Below are positions 9,312 through 17,839 of a stretch of DNA of 64,000 nt, piece by piece. A model generated the notes under the pieces. The model worked only from the letters and a program-made list of their open reading frames with translations. It searched no databases and was not told the origin of the DNA. The stretch lies in NCBI RefSeq assembly GCF_947488135.1, contig NZ_CANKYW010000002.1, positions 124,001 through 188,000 of the forward strand, given 5' to 3'. Made by a program: the position numbers and the translations under genes. This stretch comes from an uncultured Marivita sp. GTDB lineage: Bacteria > Pseudomonadota > Alphaproteobacteria > Rhodobacterales > Rhodobacteraceae. Position 1 is the first letter of the stretch; every line of letters begins with the position of its first letter.

Positions 9312-10655
9312 ATGCGACTGACAGCGATGACCACTTTTCTGGCCTTGATGGGATCGGTCGGGTTTGCCGAACCCGTGACGGATCCGATCCGCCCCGTCAG
9401 CCGCGCGTTGGCCGAAGGGGTCGTGAGCCGAAACGCGGAGACGCTCCTGGCAGTCAGCGCGCCGCGCAATTCGCTGCGCCCAACCCTGCGCCCGGCGCTC
9501 TCACAGGCGTCCAAAACCGTCGTTCCCACCGCCACGCAATCGGGCTTCGCCGACTGGATCACCGGCTTCCGCACCCGCGCGATGCAAGCCGGGATCTCAA
9601 GCAACGTGTTCGACCGCGCCTTTGCCGGTGTGCAATACGATGCCGACATCATCCGTCGCGACCGCAACCAGTCCGAGTTCACCAAGACGATCTGGGATTA
9701 TCTTGACAGCGCCGCCTCGGATGCCCGCGTCAACAACGGCATCGCGGCGATGACAAAACACGCGGACCTGCTGAACCGGATCGAGTCGCGCTATGGCGTG
9801 GACAAGGATGTCGTCGTCGCGATCTGGGGTCTGGAATCGGCCTACGGCACGTTCCGGGGATCGAATCCGGTGATCGGGTCACTGGCCACGCTGGCATATG
9901 ACGCGCGACGCAGCGACTTTTTCGAGGAACAGTTGATCGAAGCGCTGAGGATCCTGCAAAGCGGCGATGTCGAGCTTGCCGATTTCACCGGAAGCTGGGC
10001 CGGGGCGATGGGGCATACGCAGTTCATTCCGACCTCCTACCAATCGCTCGCCGTGGATTTCGATGGCGACGGCAAACGCGATATCTGGTCCGACGATCCC
10101 GCCGATGCGCTGGCCTCGACCGCCAATTATCTTGCCAAGAACGGCTGGGTCAAAGGCATGCCCTGGGGGATCGAAGTGCGCGTGCCGCGCGGGTTCGACT
10201 ACACGCTGGCAAAGCGCGACATCCAGAAGATGCCGTCGGATTGGGCGGGCCTTGGCGTTGTCGATCTGGACGGCGCACCGGTGCCGGATCACGGATCGGC
10301 CTCGCTCCTGCTGCCCGCCGGAGCACGCGGCGCGGCCTTTCTCATCTTCAAGAATTTCGACGTGATCGAAACCTACAACACCGCCGATGCCTACGTGATC
10401 GGCGTCGGCCACCTGAGCGACCGAATCGCGGGCGCCGCTCCGATCCGGTCGAACTGGCCGCGCGAGGACCGCGCGCTGACCTACGACGAGCGCAAGGAGA
10501 TGCAGCGCCTGCTGACATCAAAGGGCTTCGACACGAAAAAGATAGACGGCAAGATCGGCCCCTTGACCATCAACGCGGTTCGGGCGTTTCAGACCTCCAT
10601 CGGCGACATTCCCGACGGCTATGCCTCTTTGAACATCCTGAAAAAACTGCGCTGA
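9312..10655 (+). CDS. Lytic murein transglycosylase (MltB-like) with PG-binding domain
   Basis: Exported peptidoglycan-cleaving enzyme, 447 residues. The start at 9312 gives a clean signal peptide (MRLTAMTTFLALMGSVGFAE) and has AGGAAG upstream; the frame is open 27 codons earlier, which would bury the signal. The SLT_2/MltB domain contains VVVAIWGLESAYGTFRG with the catalytic Glu and SWAGAMGHTQFIPTSY. The C-terminal 60 residues form a PG_binding_1 domain (MQRLLTSKGFDTKKIDGKIG). Releases 1,6-anhydromuropeptides. Monocistronic by spacing. Confidence 0.93.
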   Translation: MRLTAMTTFLALMGSVGFAEPVTDPIRPVSRALAEGVVSRNAETLLAVSAPRNSLRPTLRPALSQASKTVVPTATQSGFADWITGFRTRAMQAGISSNVFDRAFAGVQYDADIIRRDRNQSEFTKTIWDYLDSAASDARVNNGIAAMTKHADLLNRIESRYGVDKDVVVAIWGLESAYGTFRGSNPVIGSLATLAYDARRSDFFEEQLIEALRILQSGDVELADFTGSWAGAMGHTQFIPTSYQSLAVDFDGDGKRDIWSDDPADALASTANYLAKNGWVKGMPWGIEVRVPRGFDYTLAKRDIQKMPSDWAGLGVVDLDGAPVPDHGSASLLLPAGARGAAFLIFKNFDVIETYNTADAYVIGVGHLSDRIAGAAPIRSNWPREDRALTYDERKEMQRLLTSKGFDTKKIDGKIGPLTINAVRAFQTSIGDIPDGYASLNILKKLR

Positions 10656-10895
10656 AGTGTCTGACACTCTGCCGGGCCACATATCGGTCCTGCGCTTGGG
10701 TAAAGCAATGCTGATACCGAATTCGACGATAGCGGTCGATTGCGCGGCGATTGGCCAAGCCATAGCCCGTTTATCCGCCACCGACCCGGCTTTGATCCTT
10801 AGAGCGTTTGCACCGGGCGGTTGCGCGGCCTACACGCGGTAGGGCGTACGGGCCCAGGCCAGACCCATCCCCCGTCGCGCCAAAGGAGCCCTATC
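10656..10895. other. 240-base intergenic stretch
   Basis: Separates the transglycosylase stop from the GTG of the transglutaminase gene. Right after the stop there is a short dyad, AGTGT-CTG-ACACT (10656-10668), with no following T-run, so it is not a convincing terminator. No open frame with a ribosome-binding site was found in it. The AAAGGAG directly before 10896 belongs to the next gene. Confidence 0.5.
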
Positions 10896-11672
10896 GTGAT
10901 CCTGACCATTGACGTGCATCTAGAATACCAGCTTTCCAAACCCACGGATTTGCTTTTGCAGATCGAAGCGGCGGACCTTGCGGACCAGACGCTGCACCAC
11001 GCGCATATCGATTTTTCCGAGGTGTCGCATTTCGCCCGCGTCGCGGCGGATGAAGGGCTGGGCGAACGCATCTGGCTGCGTGCCGATGGTCTGTTCCGCT
11101 GTGACTACACCTCCCGGATCGAGGTCGACCGCCCGGTTCTGGACCTGAGCGCGCTTGACGCCGTGCCTCCGCATCTGCTGCCCGGTGACACGGTGCGTTA
11201 TCTCATGCCATCCCGGTATTGCCCCTCGGACGAATTCCAGACCTTCGTCGCGGCCGAATTCGGCCATCTGTCGGGTGGCGCGCAGATCGTCGCGATGCGG
11301 GACTGGATCAATGGCGCCTTCAGCTATGTTCCGGGCGTCAGTAACGCGCAGACCACCGCGCTCGACAGCTTTGTGCAGCGCCAGGGCATCTGCCGGGATT
11401 TCGCGCATGTGATGGTGACGCTGGCCCGCGCCGCCACCATCCCGGCGCGCTTTGTCAGCGTCTACGCGCCGGGCGTGATGCCGCCCGATTTTCACGCGGT
11501 GGCCGAAGTGTACCTTGAGGGCAGCTGGCACCTCGTTGACGCCACGGGCATGGCCCCCGCCGACACAATCGCCCGCATCGGGGTCGGTGCGGATGCCGCG
11601 GATGTGGCGTTCCTCAACATTTTTGGTCAGGCGCAGTTCGTCGCGCAAACGGTGGCGATCCAAACGGCGTAG
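10896..11672 (+). CDS. Transglutaminase-like domain protein
   Basis: A 258-residue cysteine-protease-fold protein. The catalytic triad is readable: Cys in GICRDFAHVMVTLARA, His in DFHAVAEVYLEG and Asp in WHLVDATGMA. The N-terminal beta-rich region matches bacterial transglutaminase-like proteins. The start is GTG at 10896, with AAAGGAG seven bases upstream; an ATG start further upstream at 10821 has no such site and adds a low-complexity leader. No signal peptide. Bacterial members are more often peptidases or hydrolases than cross-linkers; the substrate here is unknown. Confidence 0.88.
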   Translation: MILTIDVHLEYQLSKPTDLLLQIEAADLADQTLHHAHIDFSEVSHFARVAADEGLGERIWLRADGLFRCDYTSRIEVDRPVLDLSALDAVPPHLLPGDTVRYLMPSRYCPSDEFQTFVAAEFGHLSGGAQIVAMRDWINGAFSYVPGVSNAQTTALDSFVQRQGICRDFAHVMVTLARAATIPARFVSVYAPGVMPPDFHAVAEVYLEGSWHLVDATGMAPADTIARIGVGADAADVAFLNIFGQAQFVAQTVAIQTA

Positions 11673-11750
11673 AGTTCTTTGCGGTTAAAACCGGTCTTGA
11701 ACACTAGGCCGCTTACCTGCCCCATTGAGCCGACCGGCTGGCGGCGCGGA

Positions 11751-12233
11751 TCACTTGGGGGTGCAGCCGTCGCCACGGAAACAGGCCAGAACCTCTTTCT
11801 CCTGCGCCGCTGTCGGCGCGACATAGGTCATGCCCGGACAGGGACCGATCTCCATGACCCAGTTCCGGTCTTCCTGTTTGAGAAAGGTCAGGTGCGGGCC
11901 CTTGACCGTGCCTCCGCACCAAGGGCCAAGACAGGACACGCGCAGGATCACATCACGCTCGAAGGGCTTGGTGAACCCGTCCTGCGTCAAGGACTGACCC
12001 GCCAGCCATCCCTCAATATCCCGCGTATCCTGTTGCCCGGTTCCGCGCTGATCGACACGGTCCGGAAGCTCGGTTTCGTCGAAGAACAGGTCGCCTTTGA
12101 CGACGATGTAGACATCTTCGGATTGCGCGGCGCGTGTGTAATCGCGCGCGATATCTGGCGCCATGCAGCTTAGCGCCAGTGCCGGCTGCGCCAGCGCGAT
12201 CAGCAGCGCTGCTGCCACCCCGACACGTCGCAT
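11751..12233 (-). CDS. Small exported Cys-rich hypothetical protein
   Basis: A 160-residue protein with a clear signal peptide ([20 protein letters not shown]) and six cysteines in the mature part (SCMAP, VSCLG, WCGG, GPCPG, ACFRG, GCTPK), suggesting disulfide bonds in the periplasm. I do not recognise a family. Its ATG overlaps the rppH stop by one base (TGATG), so it is translated from the same transcript. The frame is open well upstream inside rppH in another frame; the chosen start is the one that exposes the signal peptide. Confidence 0.7.
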   Translation of the reverse strand: MRRVGVAAALLIALAQPALALSCMAPDIARDYTRAAQSEDVYIVVKGDLFFDETELPDRVDQRGTGQQDTRDIEGWLAGQSLTQDGFTKPFERDVILRVSCLGPWCGGTVKGPHLTFLKQEDRNWVMEIGPCPGMTYVAPTAAQEKEVLACFRGDGCTPK

Positions 12234-12715
12234 CACAGGTGGTCCTTGAACGCGGCCAGAACCCGCTCGTAGACATGCCGCTTGAAGGGCACGATGTTGT
12301 TGATGAGCTGATCCGGGTCCATCCACTTCCAGCGGCTGAACTCCTGATGCTCGGTCGCGATATCGACCTGATCGTCGGTGCCCTTGAAACGCATCAGAAA
12401 CCACTTCTGCTCCTGCCCGCGATACCGCCCCTTCCAGAGCTTCCCGACAAGATCAGGCGGCAGGTCGTACGGGATCCAATCCTTGGTCTCCGCCTCGGTC
12501 TTGACGAGGTTCGCGGTGACGCCGGTTTCCTCCCACAGCTCGCGCAGAGCCGCTTCGCGCGGGCTCTCGCCCTTGTCCACACCGCCCTGCGGCATCTGCC
12601 AGGCGGGTCCCGGATTGTCGATGCGCTGCCCGACAAAGACATGCCCGTCCCGGTTCACCAGCATGACACCGACACAGGGACGATATGGCAGTCGGTCGAT
12701 CTCTTCGGGGGTCAT
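12233..12715 (-). CDS. rppH: RNA pyrophosphohydrolase (Nudix)
   Basis: Nudix hydrolase of 160 residues that removes pyrophosphate from 5'-triphosphate RNA, starting 5'-end-dependent mRNA decay. The Nudix box G-x5-E-x7-R-E-x2-E-E-x-G-V spans residues 44-66. The N-terminus [20 protein letters not shown] and the C-terminal [13 protein letters not shown] are typical of RppH/IalA. The start used ([13 protein letters not shown]) gives the usual family length. Its ribosome-binding site is weak, and an in-frame start 48 codons upstream remains possible. A terminator for ctpA lies upstream, so it probably has its own promoter. Confidence 0.9.
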   Translation of the reverse strand: MTPEEIDRLPYRPCVGVMLVNRDGHVFVGQRIDNPGPAWQMPQGGVDKGESPREAALRELWEETGVTANLVKTEAETKDWIPYDLPPDLVGKLWKGRYRGQEQKWFLMRFKGTDDQVDIATEHQEFSRWKWMDPDQLINNIVPFKRHVYERVLAAFKDHL

Positions 12716-12859
12716 ATGGGCAGGGTCCTGTGCTGTTGAGGCGCGGTATTCGAAGCCCGCATAAGGGCGCATCACAGTGTTGGCACGCCTGGGTTCGATA
12801 CACCAAGAGCCGGTGATTTCAAACGACAAGAGCGCAGTCGTCGGCTTCACCGGAGACAA

Positions 12860-12889
12860 GAAACCCGGAAGCCTTGAAGCTCCCGGGTT
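12860..12889 (-). terminator. Rho-independent terminator after ctpA
   Basis: Reading the minus strand, AACCCGGGAGC pairs with GCTTCCGGGTT (one G-T pair) around a six-base TTCAAG loop, followed directly by TTTCTTGTC. It begins 30 bases beyond the ctpA stop and would end the gpmI-envC-ctpA transcript before rppH. Confidence 0.72.
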
Positions 12890-12919
12890 GTATTGATGTT
12901 CGTCGCTTGGAGCCCCGCC

Positions 12920-14257
12920 TCAGTCGTTCGACGGTTGCAGCGCGGTCAGGCCCTTGAGGATGTCGATGGCATAGGCCAGTTGGTAATCCTCTTCGCGCAG
13001 TGCTGCGGCGGCTTCGGCCTTGGCGCGGTCCGCTTCGATCTGTTCGACCTCGTCCTCGCTCAGGCTGTCATTGTTCAAGCTGCCGCGAAGGTCCGCCTCG
13101 GAGCGGTTGAAGACGTTTGTTTCTTTCTCCTCCTCGGTCTCTGCGGGCCGCCGCGGCTGTGCGACGACAATGTCGGGCGACACGCCCAGCGCCTGGATCG
13201 ACCGGCCCGATGGCGTGTAATAGCGCGCCGTTGTCAGGCGCATCGCACCATCGCCACGCAGCGGCATGACCGTCTGGACGGACCCTTTGCCGAACGACTT
13301 GGTGCCGACCACGATGGCGCGGCGATGATCCTGCAACGCACCCGCGACGATTTCCGACGCCGACGCAGAACCGCCATTGATCAGCACGACAATCGGCTTG
13401 CCCTCGGCCAGATCGCCGGGCGTTGCGTTGTAGCGGTCGCCATCCTCGGGGTTGCGGCCACGCGTGCTGACGATTTCGCCCTTCTCCAGAAACGCGTCGC
13501 TGACCCGGATCGCCTGGTTGAGCAGACCGCCGGGGTTGTTGCGCAGGTCGAGAACGATGCCTTCGACGTTTTCCATGCCGCCGGCTGCCTCGATCTGTTC
13601 GGCCAATCCCTCTTCGAGGTTGGCGTAAGTCTGATCGTTGAACGTGGTGACACGCAGCACGACCGCATCCCCCTGAAGGCGCGTGCGCACGGCTGTCAGC
13701 GTGATCGTATCCCGGATGATCGACACATCGAACGGCTCCGCCTCGCCTTCGCGAACCACGGTGATGATAATCTCGGACCCGACCGGGCCGCGCATCATGT
13801 CCACGGCCTCGTCCAGCGTCAGGCCCAGAACCGAGTCGCCATCGACATGGGTGATGAAATCCCCCGCCTCGATCCCTGCGTCATCCGCAGGCGTGCCGTC
13901 GATGGGAGAGACGACCTTCACGAAGCCCTCTTCCTGCGTGACCTCGATCCCCAGACCGCCGAATTCGCCGCGTGTCTGGACGCGCATGTCGGCCGCGTCA
14001 TCGGGCGACAGATAGCTGGAATGCGGATCGAGCGAGGTGAGCATCCCGTCGATCGCCGCCTCGATCAATTCGCCCGCGTCCACCTCTTCGACATATTGCG
14101 CGCGGATGCGTTCGAAGATGTCGCCGAACAGGTCCAACTGCTCGTACACGTTGGTGGTGCGGGCGCTTTCCTGCGCGACCAGCGGGCCCACGAATTGCGT
14201 GGTGGCCACGATGCCTGCCAATGTGCCGCCCACGGCCGCCATGACTACTTTTTTCAT
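12920..14257 (-). CDS. ctpA: C-terminal processing peptidase, S41 family
   Basis: Exported serine protease of 445 residues, N-terminal signal or anchor MKKVVMAAVGGTLAGIVATT. A PDZ domain (GGLGIEVTQEEGFVKVV to GIEAGDFITHVDG) precedes the S41 catalytic domain. The Ser/Lys dyad is in GGSASASEIVAG and GTKSFGKGSVQT. It ends in an acidic, Ala/Glu-rich tail. The start overlaps the envC stop as ATGA. In alphaproteobacteria the order gpmI, EnvC-like, CtpA is common, tying periplasmic proteolysis to cell-wall hydrolase control. Confidence 0.94.
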   Translation of the reverse strand: MKKVVMAAVGGTLAGIVATTQFVGPLVAQESARTTNVYEQLDLFGDIFERIRAQYVEEVDAGELIEAAIDGMLTSLDPHSSYLSPDDAADMRVQTRGEFGGLGIEVTQEEGFVKVVSPIDGTPADDAGIEAGDFITHVDGDSVLGLTLDEAVDMMRGPVGSEIIITVVREGEAEPFDVSIIRDTITLTAVRTRLQGDAVVLRVTTFNDQTYANLEEGLAEQIEAAGGMENVEGIVLDLRNNPGGLLNQAIRVSDAFLEKGEIVSTRGRNPEDGDRYNATPGDLAEGKPIVVLINGGSASASEIVAGALQDHRRAIVVGTKSFGKGSVQTVMPLRGDGAMRLTTARYYTPSGRSIQALGVSPDIVVAQPRRPAETEEEKETNVFNRSEADLRGSLNNDSLSEDEVEQIEADRAKAEAAAALREEDYQLAYAIDILKGLTALQPSND

Positions 14258-15384
14258 TCAGTCATTCCCTTATCATCTGTGAACCACCCAAGGGGGTCCT
14301 CTGGCGTATCGCCCAGTCTGACCTCTATATAGAGCGTCTCGGACAATGCTTCACCAGCCCTTTCACCGGATGGTGATTGAATATCGCCGGATTGCCCCTC
14401 TGGTCCGCCCATCAAACCCACCGGACTTCCCTCTGGCAGAACCTGTCCGGTTTCTCCGAAAACTGTGTCGAGTCCCGCCAAGACAAACAGGATATCGGGC
14501 TCCGGTTCAAGGATCGTCACCAACCCGTAATCCAGAAGCGGCCCGCGGTAGCGGATCGTTGCCGCGGTGGGCGTGGTCACAAGTGCGCGAGGCCGCGTCG
14601 CGATGAGGACACCGGGGCGCGTGACGCCCGCGGCATCGGTCTCACCGGCCCGGCGCAAAACCTCACCGGTCACCGGCAGCGGCAGGCGCCCTTTGCGATC
14701 GCGCGCGGAGGGCAGGTCGAGATCGGCCTCGTCCTCGGAAATCTGGCTCAGACCGGCGGCAAACCCGTCGAGCGTTTCAGTGGCGGCGATCAGAATGGCG
14801 GTCCTGACGGGATCCTCGGTGAACTTGCGCGGAAGATCGGTGCGGTCAGCCATCGCCTGGCTCAGCGCCGTGCGCGCGGTCTGGATATTGGCGAGACCGG
14901 TCTGCAACGTGCTGGCCGCGTCCTGCTGAAGCTGGCGCAGCGCGGTCGCCTCTTCCACATCGGCCCGCAATCCCGCCGCCGCATCGGACAGGGCCGGCGT
15001 CACCGCTGCCATCAGCACCCCAGCCCGGGCCGCGCCGATCGGCCCGTCCGGGTGAACAAAGCTTTGCGGGCCTGCAGACGTGCCGAGCGCGGACAGAGCC
15101 GCCAAAAGGCGCGTCACCTCGGCATCGCGCGAGTCGAGTTCGCGACGCAATTCGGTTTCCCGGATCGACGCGGCCCGCAAGCCGTCCCGCATCGCCGCCA
15201 GACCGGATTCGAACGCCTGCACCGCTTCGGTCAACGCGCGCACGCGGTCGCGCGCCGTCTCGGCGGCGTCGAGCTTGGCAGTGGCCTCCTCGAGCTGCGC
15301 CATTGCGCTGCGCGCGGCGTCGGCCGGCGTCTGCGCCGCAAGCGGCGCGCCGATCAGGCAGAGAACGAGCGCAAGATGCTTCAT
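14254..15384 (-). CDS. EnvC-like murein hydrolase activator (degenerate LytM)
   Basis: A 376-residue periplasmic protein with signal peptide MKHLALVLCLIGAPLAAQ and a long Ala/Arg/Glu-rich coiled-coil region (about residues 20-240), then a C-terminal M23/LytM fold (GEVLRRAGETDAAGV, LLDYGLVTILEPEPDILFVL). The zinc ligands of active M23 peptidases (H-x3-D and H-x-H) are not seen; the second motif reads FVLAGL. This matches EnvC/NlpD-type activators, which are catalytically dead and switch on amidases at the division site. The chosen ATG overlaps the gpmI stop as ATGA; the much longer open frame upstream lies inside gpmI. Confidence 0.85.
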   Translation of the reverse strand: MKHLALVLCLIGAPLAAQTPADAARSAMAQLEEATAKLDAAETARDRVRALTEAVQAFESGLAAMRDGLRAASIRETELRRELDSRDAEVTRLLAALSALGTSAGPQSFVHPDGPIGAARAGVLMAAVTPALSDAAAGLRADVEEATALRQLQQDAASTLQTGLANIQTARTALSQAMADRTDLPRKFTEDPVRTAILIAATETLDGFAAGLSQISEDEADLDLPSARDRKGRLPLPVTGEVLRRAGETDAAGVTRPGVLIATRPRALVTTPTAATIRYRGPLLDYGLVTILEPEPDILFVLAGLDTVFGETGQVLPEGSPVGLMGGPEGQSGDIQSPSGERAGEALSETLYIEVRLGDTPEDPLGWFTDDKGMTE

Positions 15385-16898
15385 GACCGGATCAGGCTCT
15401 TCCCCGTCATTTCCTCGGGTTGCGGCAGGTTCATCAGCGCCAACAGGGTCGGTGCCAAATCTGCCAGACGCCCATCGACCAAAGATGCGCCCACCGGTCC
15501 ACCGTACATCACCACAGGCACAAGGTTGGTCGTGTGCGCCGTGTGCGGCCCGCCGGTTTCGGGATCGACCATGGTCTCGCAATTGCCGTGATCGGCGGTC
15601 ACGATCATTGCGCCACCCGCCTTTTTCACCGCATCCAGCACCTTACCCAGCCCCGCATCCACCGCCTCGCAGGCCTTGATCGCGGCATCCAGATCGCCGG
15701 TATGGCCAACCATGTCGGGGTTCGCGTAATTGGTCACGATCAGATCGTACCCTGCCTCGACCGCGGCCACGAACTTTTCGGTCACTTCATCGGCCGACAT
15801 CTCGGGCTGCAAATCATAGGTCGCGACGTTCGGACTTTTCGGCATGAACCGATCCTCGCCCTCTTCCGGCGTTTCCTGTCCACCGTTCAGAAAAAACGTC
15901 ACATGGGGATATTTCTCGGTCTCAGCCAGCCGGTACTGGCGCTTGTCATGCTTGGCGACCCATTCGCCCAGCGTGTTCTTGATTTCCTGCTTGGGGTAGG
16001 CTGTCGTCATGTAGGCGTCATGCAATTTGGAATAATCGACCATGCCCAAGAGCCCCGACAACGCGGGCTTCTCGCGGTCAAACCCATCGAATTCAGGATC
16101 GCCGATGGCCGCAAGGATCTCCCGCGCGCGGTCGGCACGGAAGTTGAGGCAGAAGAACCCGTCCCCCTTGGCCAGACCGTGGTAATCTCCAATGACGCAG
16201 GGTTCGATGAATTCGTCGTTCTGGCCGGTGTCATAGGCGTGCTCAACCGCCTTGATCGCGGTCTCGGCAGAAGTCCCCTGACCCAGGATCATCGCGTTGT
16301 AGGCGCGTTCAACCCGGTCCCAGCGCGTGTCGCGGTCCATTGCGAAGTAACGGCCGATCACTGTCCCGATGATCGCACCTTCGGGCAGGCTGTCCTGTAG
16401 ATCGGCGATGAACCCCTTCGCCGAGGTGGGGGCGACGTCCCGACCGTCGGTGATCGCGTGCAGGACGACCTCAACACCCTGATCGGTCAGCATCTTCACC
16501 GCCGCCTTGATATGGCTGATATGCCCGTGCACCCCACCATCCGAGACCACGCCCATCACATGCGCGCGTCCCCCGGCATCCCTGACCGCCCGAGCGAAAT
16601 CAAGGATCGCCGCGTTCTCGAAGAAACTGCCGTCCTCGATGGCGAGGTCGATCTGCCCCAGATCCATCGCCACCACGCGACCCGCGCCGATATTGGTGTG
16701 CCCTACCTCGGAATTGCCCATCTGACCCTTGGGCAAACCCACGTCCGGCCCATGCGTGACCAGCGTTGCATGCGGGCAGGTCGCCATCAGGTGATCCATC
16801 GTCGGCGTGTTGGCCAGTTTAGGCGCGTTGGCCGTCGGATCCTCGCGCAGGCCCCAGCCGTCGAGAATGGTCAGAACGACAGGTTTCGGGGTGGTCAT
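15381..16898 (-). CDS. gpmI: 2,3-bisphosphoglycerate-independent phosphoglycerate mutase
   Basis: Metal-dependent glycolytic mutase of 505 residues converting 3- to 2-phosphoglycerate. Alkaline-phosphatase-superfamily motifs are clear: LTILDGWGLRED with metal-binding Asp, the phosphoserine site MGNSEVGHTNIGAGR (Ser63), GRDVAPTSAKGF, and TADHGNCETM near the C-terminus. Length is standard for the family. First gene of the gpmI-envC-ctpA chain joined by ATGA overlaps. Confidence 0.96.
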   Translation of the reverse strand: MTTPKPVVLTILDGWGLREDPTANAPKLANTPTMDHLMATCPHATLVTHGPDVGLPKGQMGNSEVGHTNIGAGRVVAMDLGQIDLAIEDGSFFENAAILDFARAVRDAGGRAHVMGVVSDGGVHGHISHIKAAVKMLTDQGVEVVLHAITDGRDVAPTSAKGFIADLQDSLPEGAIIGTVIGRYFAMDRDTRWDRVERAYNAMILGQGTSAETAIKAVEHAYDTGQNDEFIEPCVIGDYHGLAKGDGFFCLNFRADRAREILAAIGDPEFDGFDREKPALSGLLGMVDYSKLHDAYMTTAYPKQEIKNTLGEWVAKHDKRQYRLAETEKYPHVTFFLNGGQETPEEGEDRFMPKSPNVATYDLQPEMSADEVTEKFVAAVEAGYDLIVTNYANPDMVGHTGDLDAAIKACEAVDAGLGKVLDAVKKAGGAMIVTADHGNCETMVDPETGGPHTAHTTNLVPVVMYGGPVGASLVDGRLADLAPTLLALMNLPQPEEMTGKSLIRS

Positions 16899-17009
16899 AT
16901 ACGGTATCCTTTGCGCCGCCCGGTGTTACGCGCGGTGTAGCAGAGGTGGCCCGGGATGTGGAGAGGCGGCTTTCGACCCGCGATCGAACCGCTTGCGCGG
17001 TCCGATCAA

Positions 17010-17050
17010 CTGGGGGCTCTGCCCCCAGACCCCCGGCATATTTGTAAAAA
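17010..17050. repeat. GC-rich hairpin repeat of Rhodobacterales type
   Basis: CTGGGGG (17010-17016) and CCCCCAG (17022-17028) form a perfect 7-base stem round CTCTG, followed by ACCCCCGGCATATTTG and a purine run rich in A. From memory, very similar segments recur in intergenic regions of many roseobacters. No T-run directly follows the stem on either strand, so it is called a repeat and not a classic terminator. It sits between the phosphatidyltransferase stop and gpmI. Confidence 0.5.
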
Positions 17051-17071
17051 AGAAGAAGGGCGAAAGCCGCT

Positions 17072-17677
17072 TTAGATAAACATCCGCCACCCGGCCAACC
17101 AGCGCGTCAGAGTGGTGATCGCGCAGAGTGCCGCGAAGCCGTAGGCAAGCCAAGGGAACGCTGCGGGAAACAGGCACATGGCCACGAAAAGCGCGATGGT
17201 TTCCGTGCCTTCGGTCAACCCTCCGAGGTAATAGATGCCCTTGGTCGGGTAATCCTCGGACGACAGCCCGCGCTTTTCGGCGATGATCGAGAAAGCGAGG
17301 AAGCTCGATCCGGTGCCGATGAAGCTGGCGATCAGCAGCGCGGCGGGTAGCGCGTTCGTGCCCGGATCGTGCAGCGCAAATCCCAGCGGGAACAGGCCGT
17401 AGAACATGAAGTCGAGCGCGATATCAAGGAACGCGCCGCGATCCGTCGGGGCGGTCAGCCGCGCGACCGCACCGTCGAGCCCGTCCGCCAGACGGTTGAG
17501 CGCAAGGCAGAAAAGCGCGGTCCAGAAAAGACCGGCCCAGAGCGCCATGACGCCGACAAGCCCGATCCCGAAGCCGAAAAGCGTGATCTGATCCGCCCTG
17601 ATCCCGCTCGCAGCAAGCATCCGCGCCGGTCGATCGATGGCGCGTTTGACGAACGGTAGAAGGGTGGCGTCGAACAT
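17072..17677 (-). CDS. CDP-alcohol phosphatidyltransferase family protein
   Basis: Integral membrane enzyme of 201 residues with about five to six hydrophobic segments. The family signature D-G-x2-A-R-x8-G-x3-D-x3-D is present as DGLDGAVARLTAPTDRGAFL followed by DIALD, which binds CDP-alcohol and metal. It transfers a phosphatidyl-type group from a CDP-linked donor to an alcohol; which one is not shown by sequence. AAGG precedes the ATG. Divergent from the ABC transporter operon, with 162 bases between. Confidence 0.88.
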   Translation of the reverse strand: MFDATLLPFVKRAIDRPARMLAASGIRADQITLFGFGIGLVGVMALWAGLFWTALFCLALNRLADGLDGAVARLTAPTDRGAFLDIALDFMFYGLFPLGFALHDPGTNALPAALLIASFIGTGSSFLAFSIIAEKRGLSSEDYPTKGIYYLGGLTEGTETIALFVAMCLFPAAFPWLAYGFAALCAITTLTRWLAGWRMFI

Positions 17678-17764
17678 GGTTCAACCTTGCGAACAGGGGT
17701 TGGGGCCCGCCATACCGGGCCGGTCCGCAGCCGTATACTGAAATCTTGCACACCTGTTTGTCAT

Positions 17765-17794
17765 TTGACCGAAAGCGGGTATCGCTGGTTTTAA
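17765..17794 (+). promoter_or_regulatory. Possible promoter for the ABC transporter operon
   Basis: TTGACC (17765-17770) lies 18 bases before TTTTAA (17789-17794), about 45 bases ahead of the binding-protein start. The -35 fits well and the -10 is poor. It is the best candidate in this divergent spacer but rests on eye inspection only. Confidence 0.28.
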
Positions 17795-17839
17795 GCTCAG
17801 ATCGGGGCACGCGCCTCCAATATTCAAGGACGTTTCTTC

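Noticed and set aside
17010-17028. Rho-independent terminator at the CTGGGGG/CCCCCAG hairpin
   Set aside because: No T-run immediately follows the stem in either direction, so it was listed only as a repeat.
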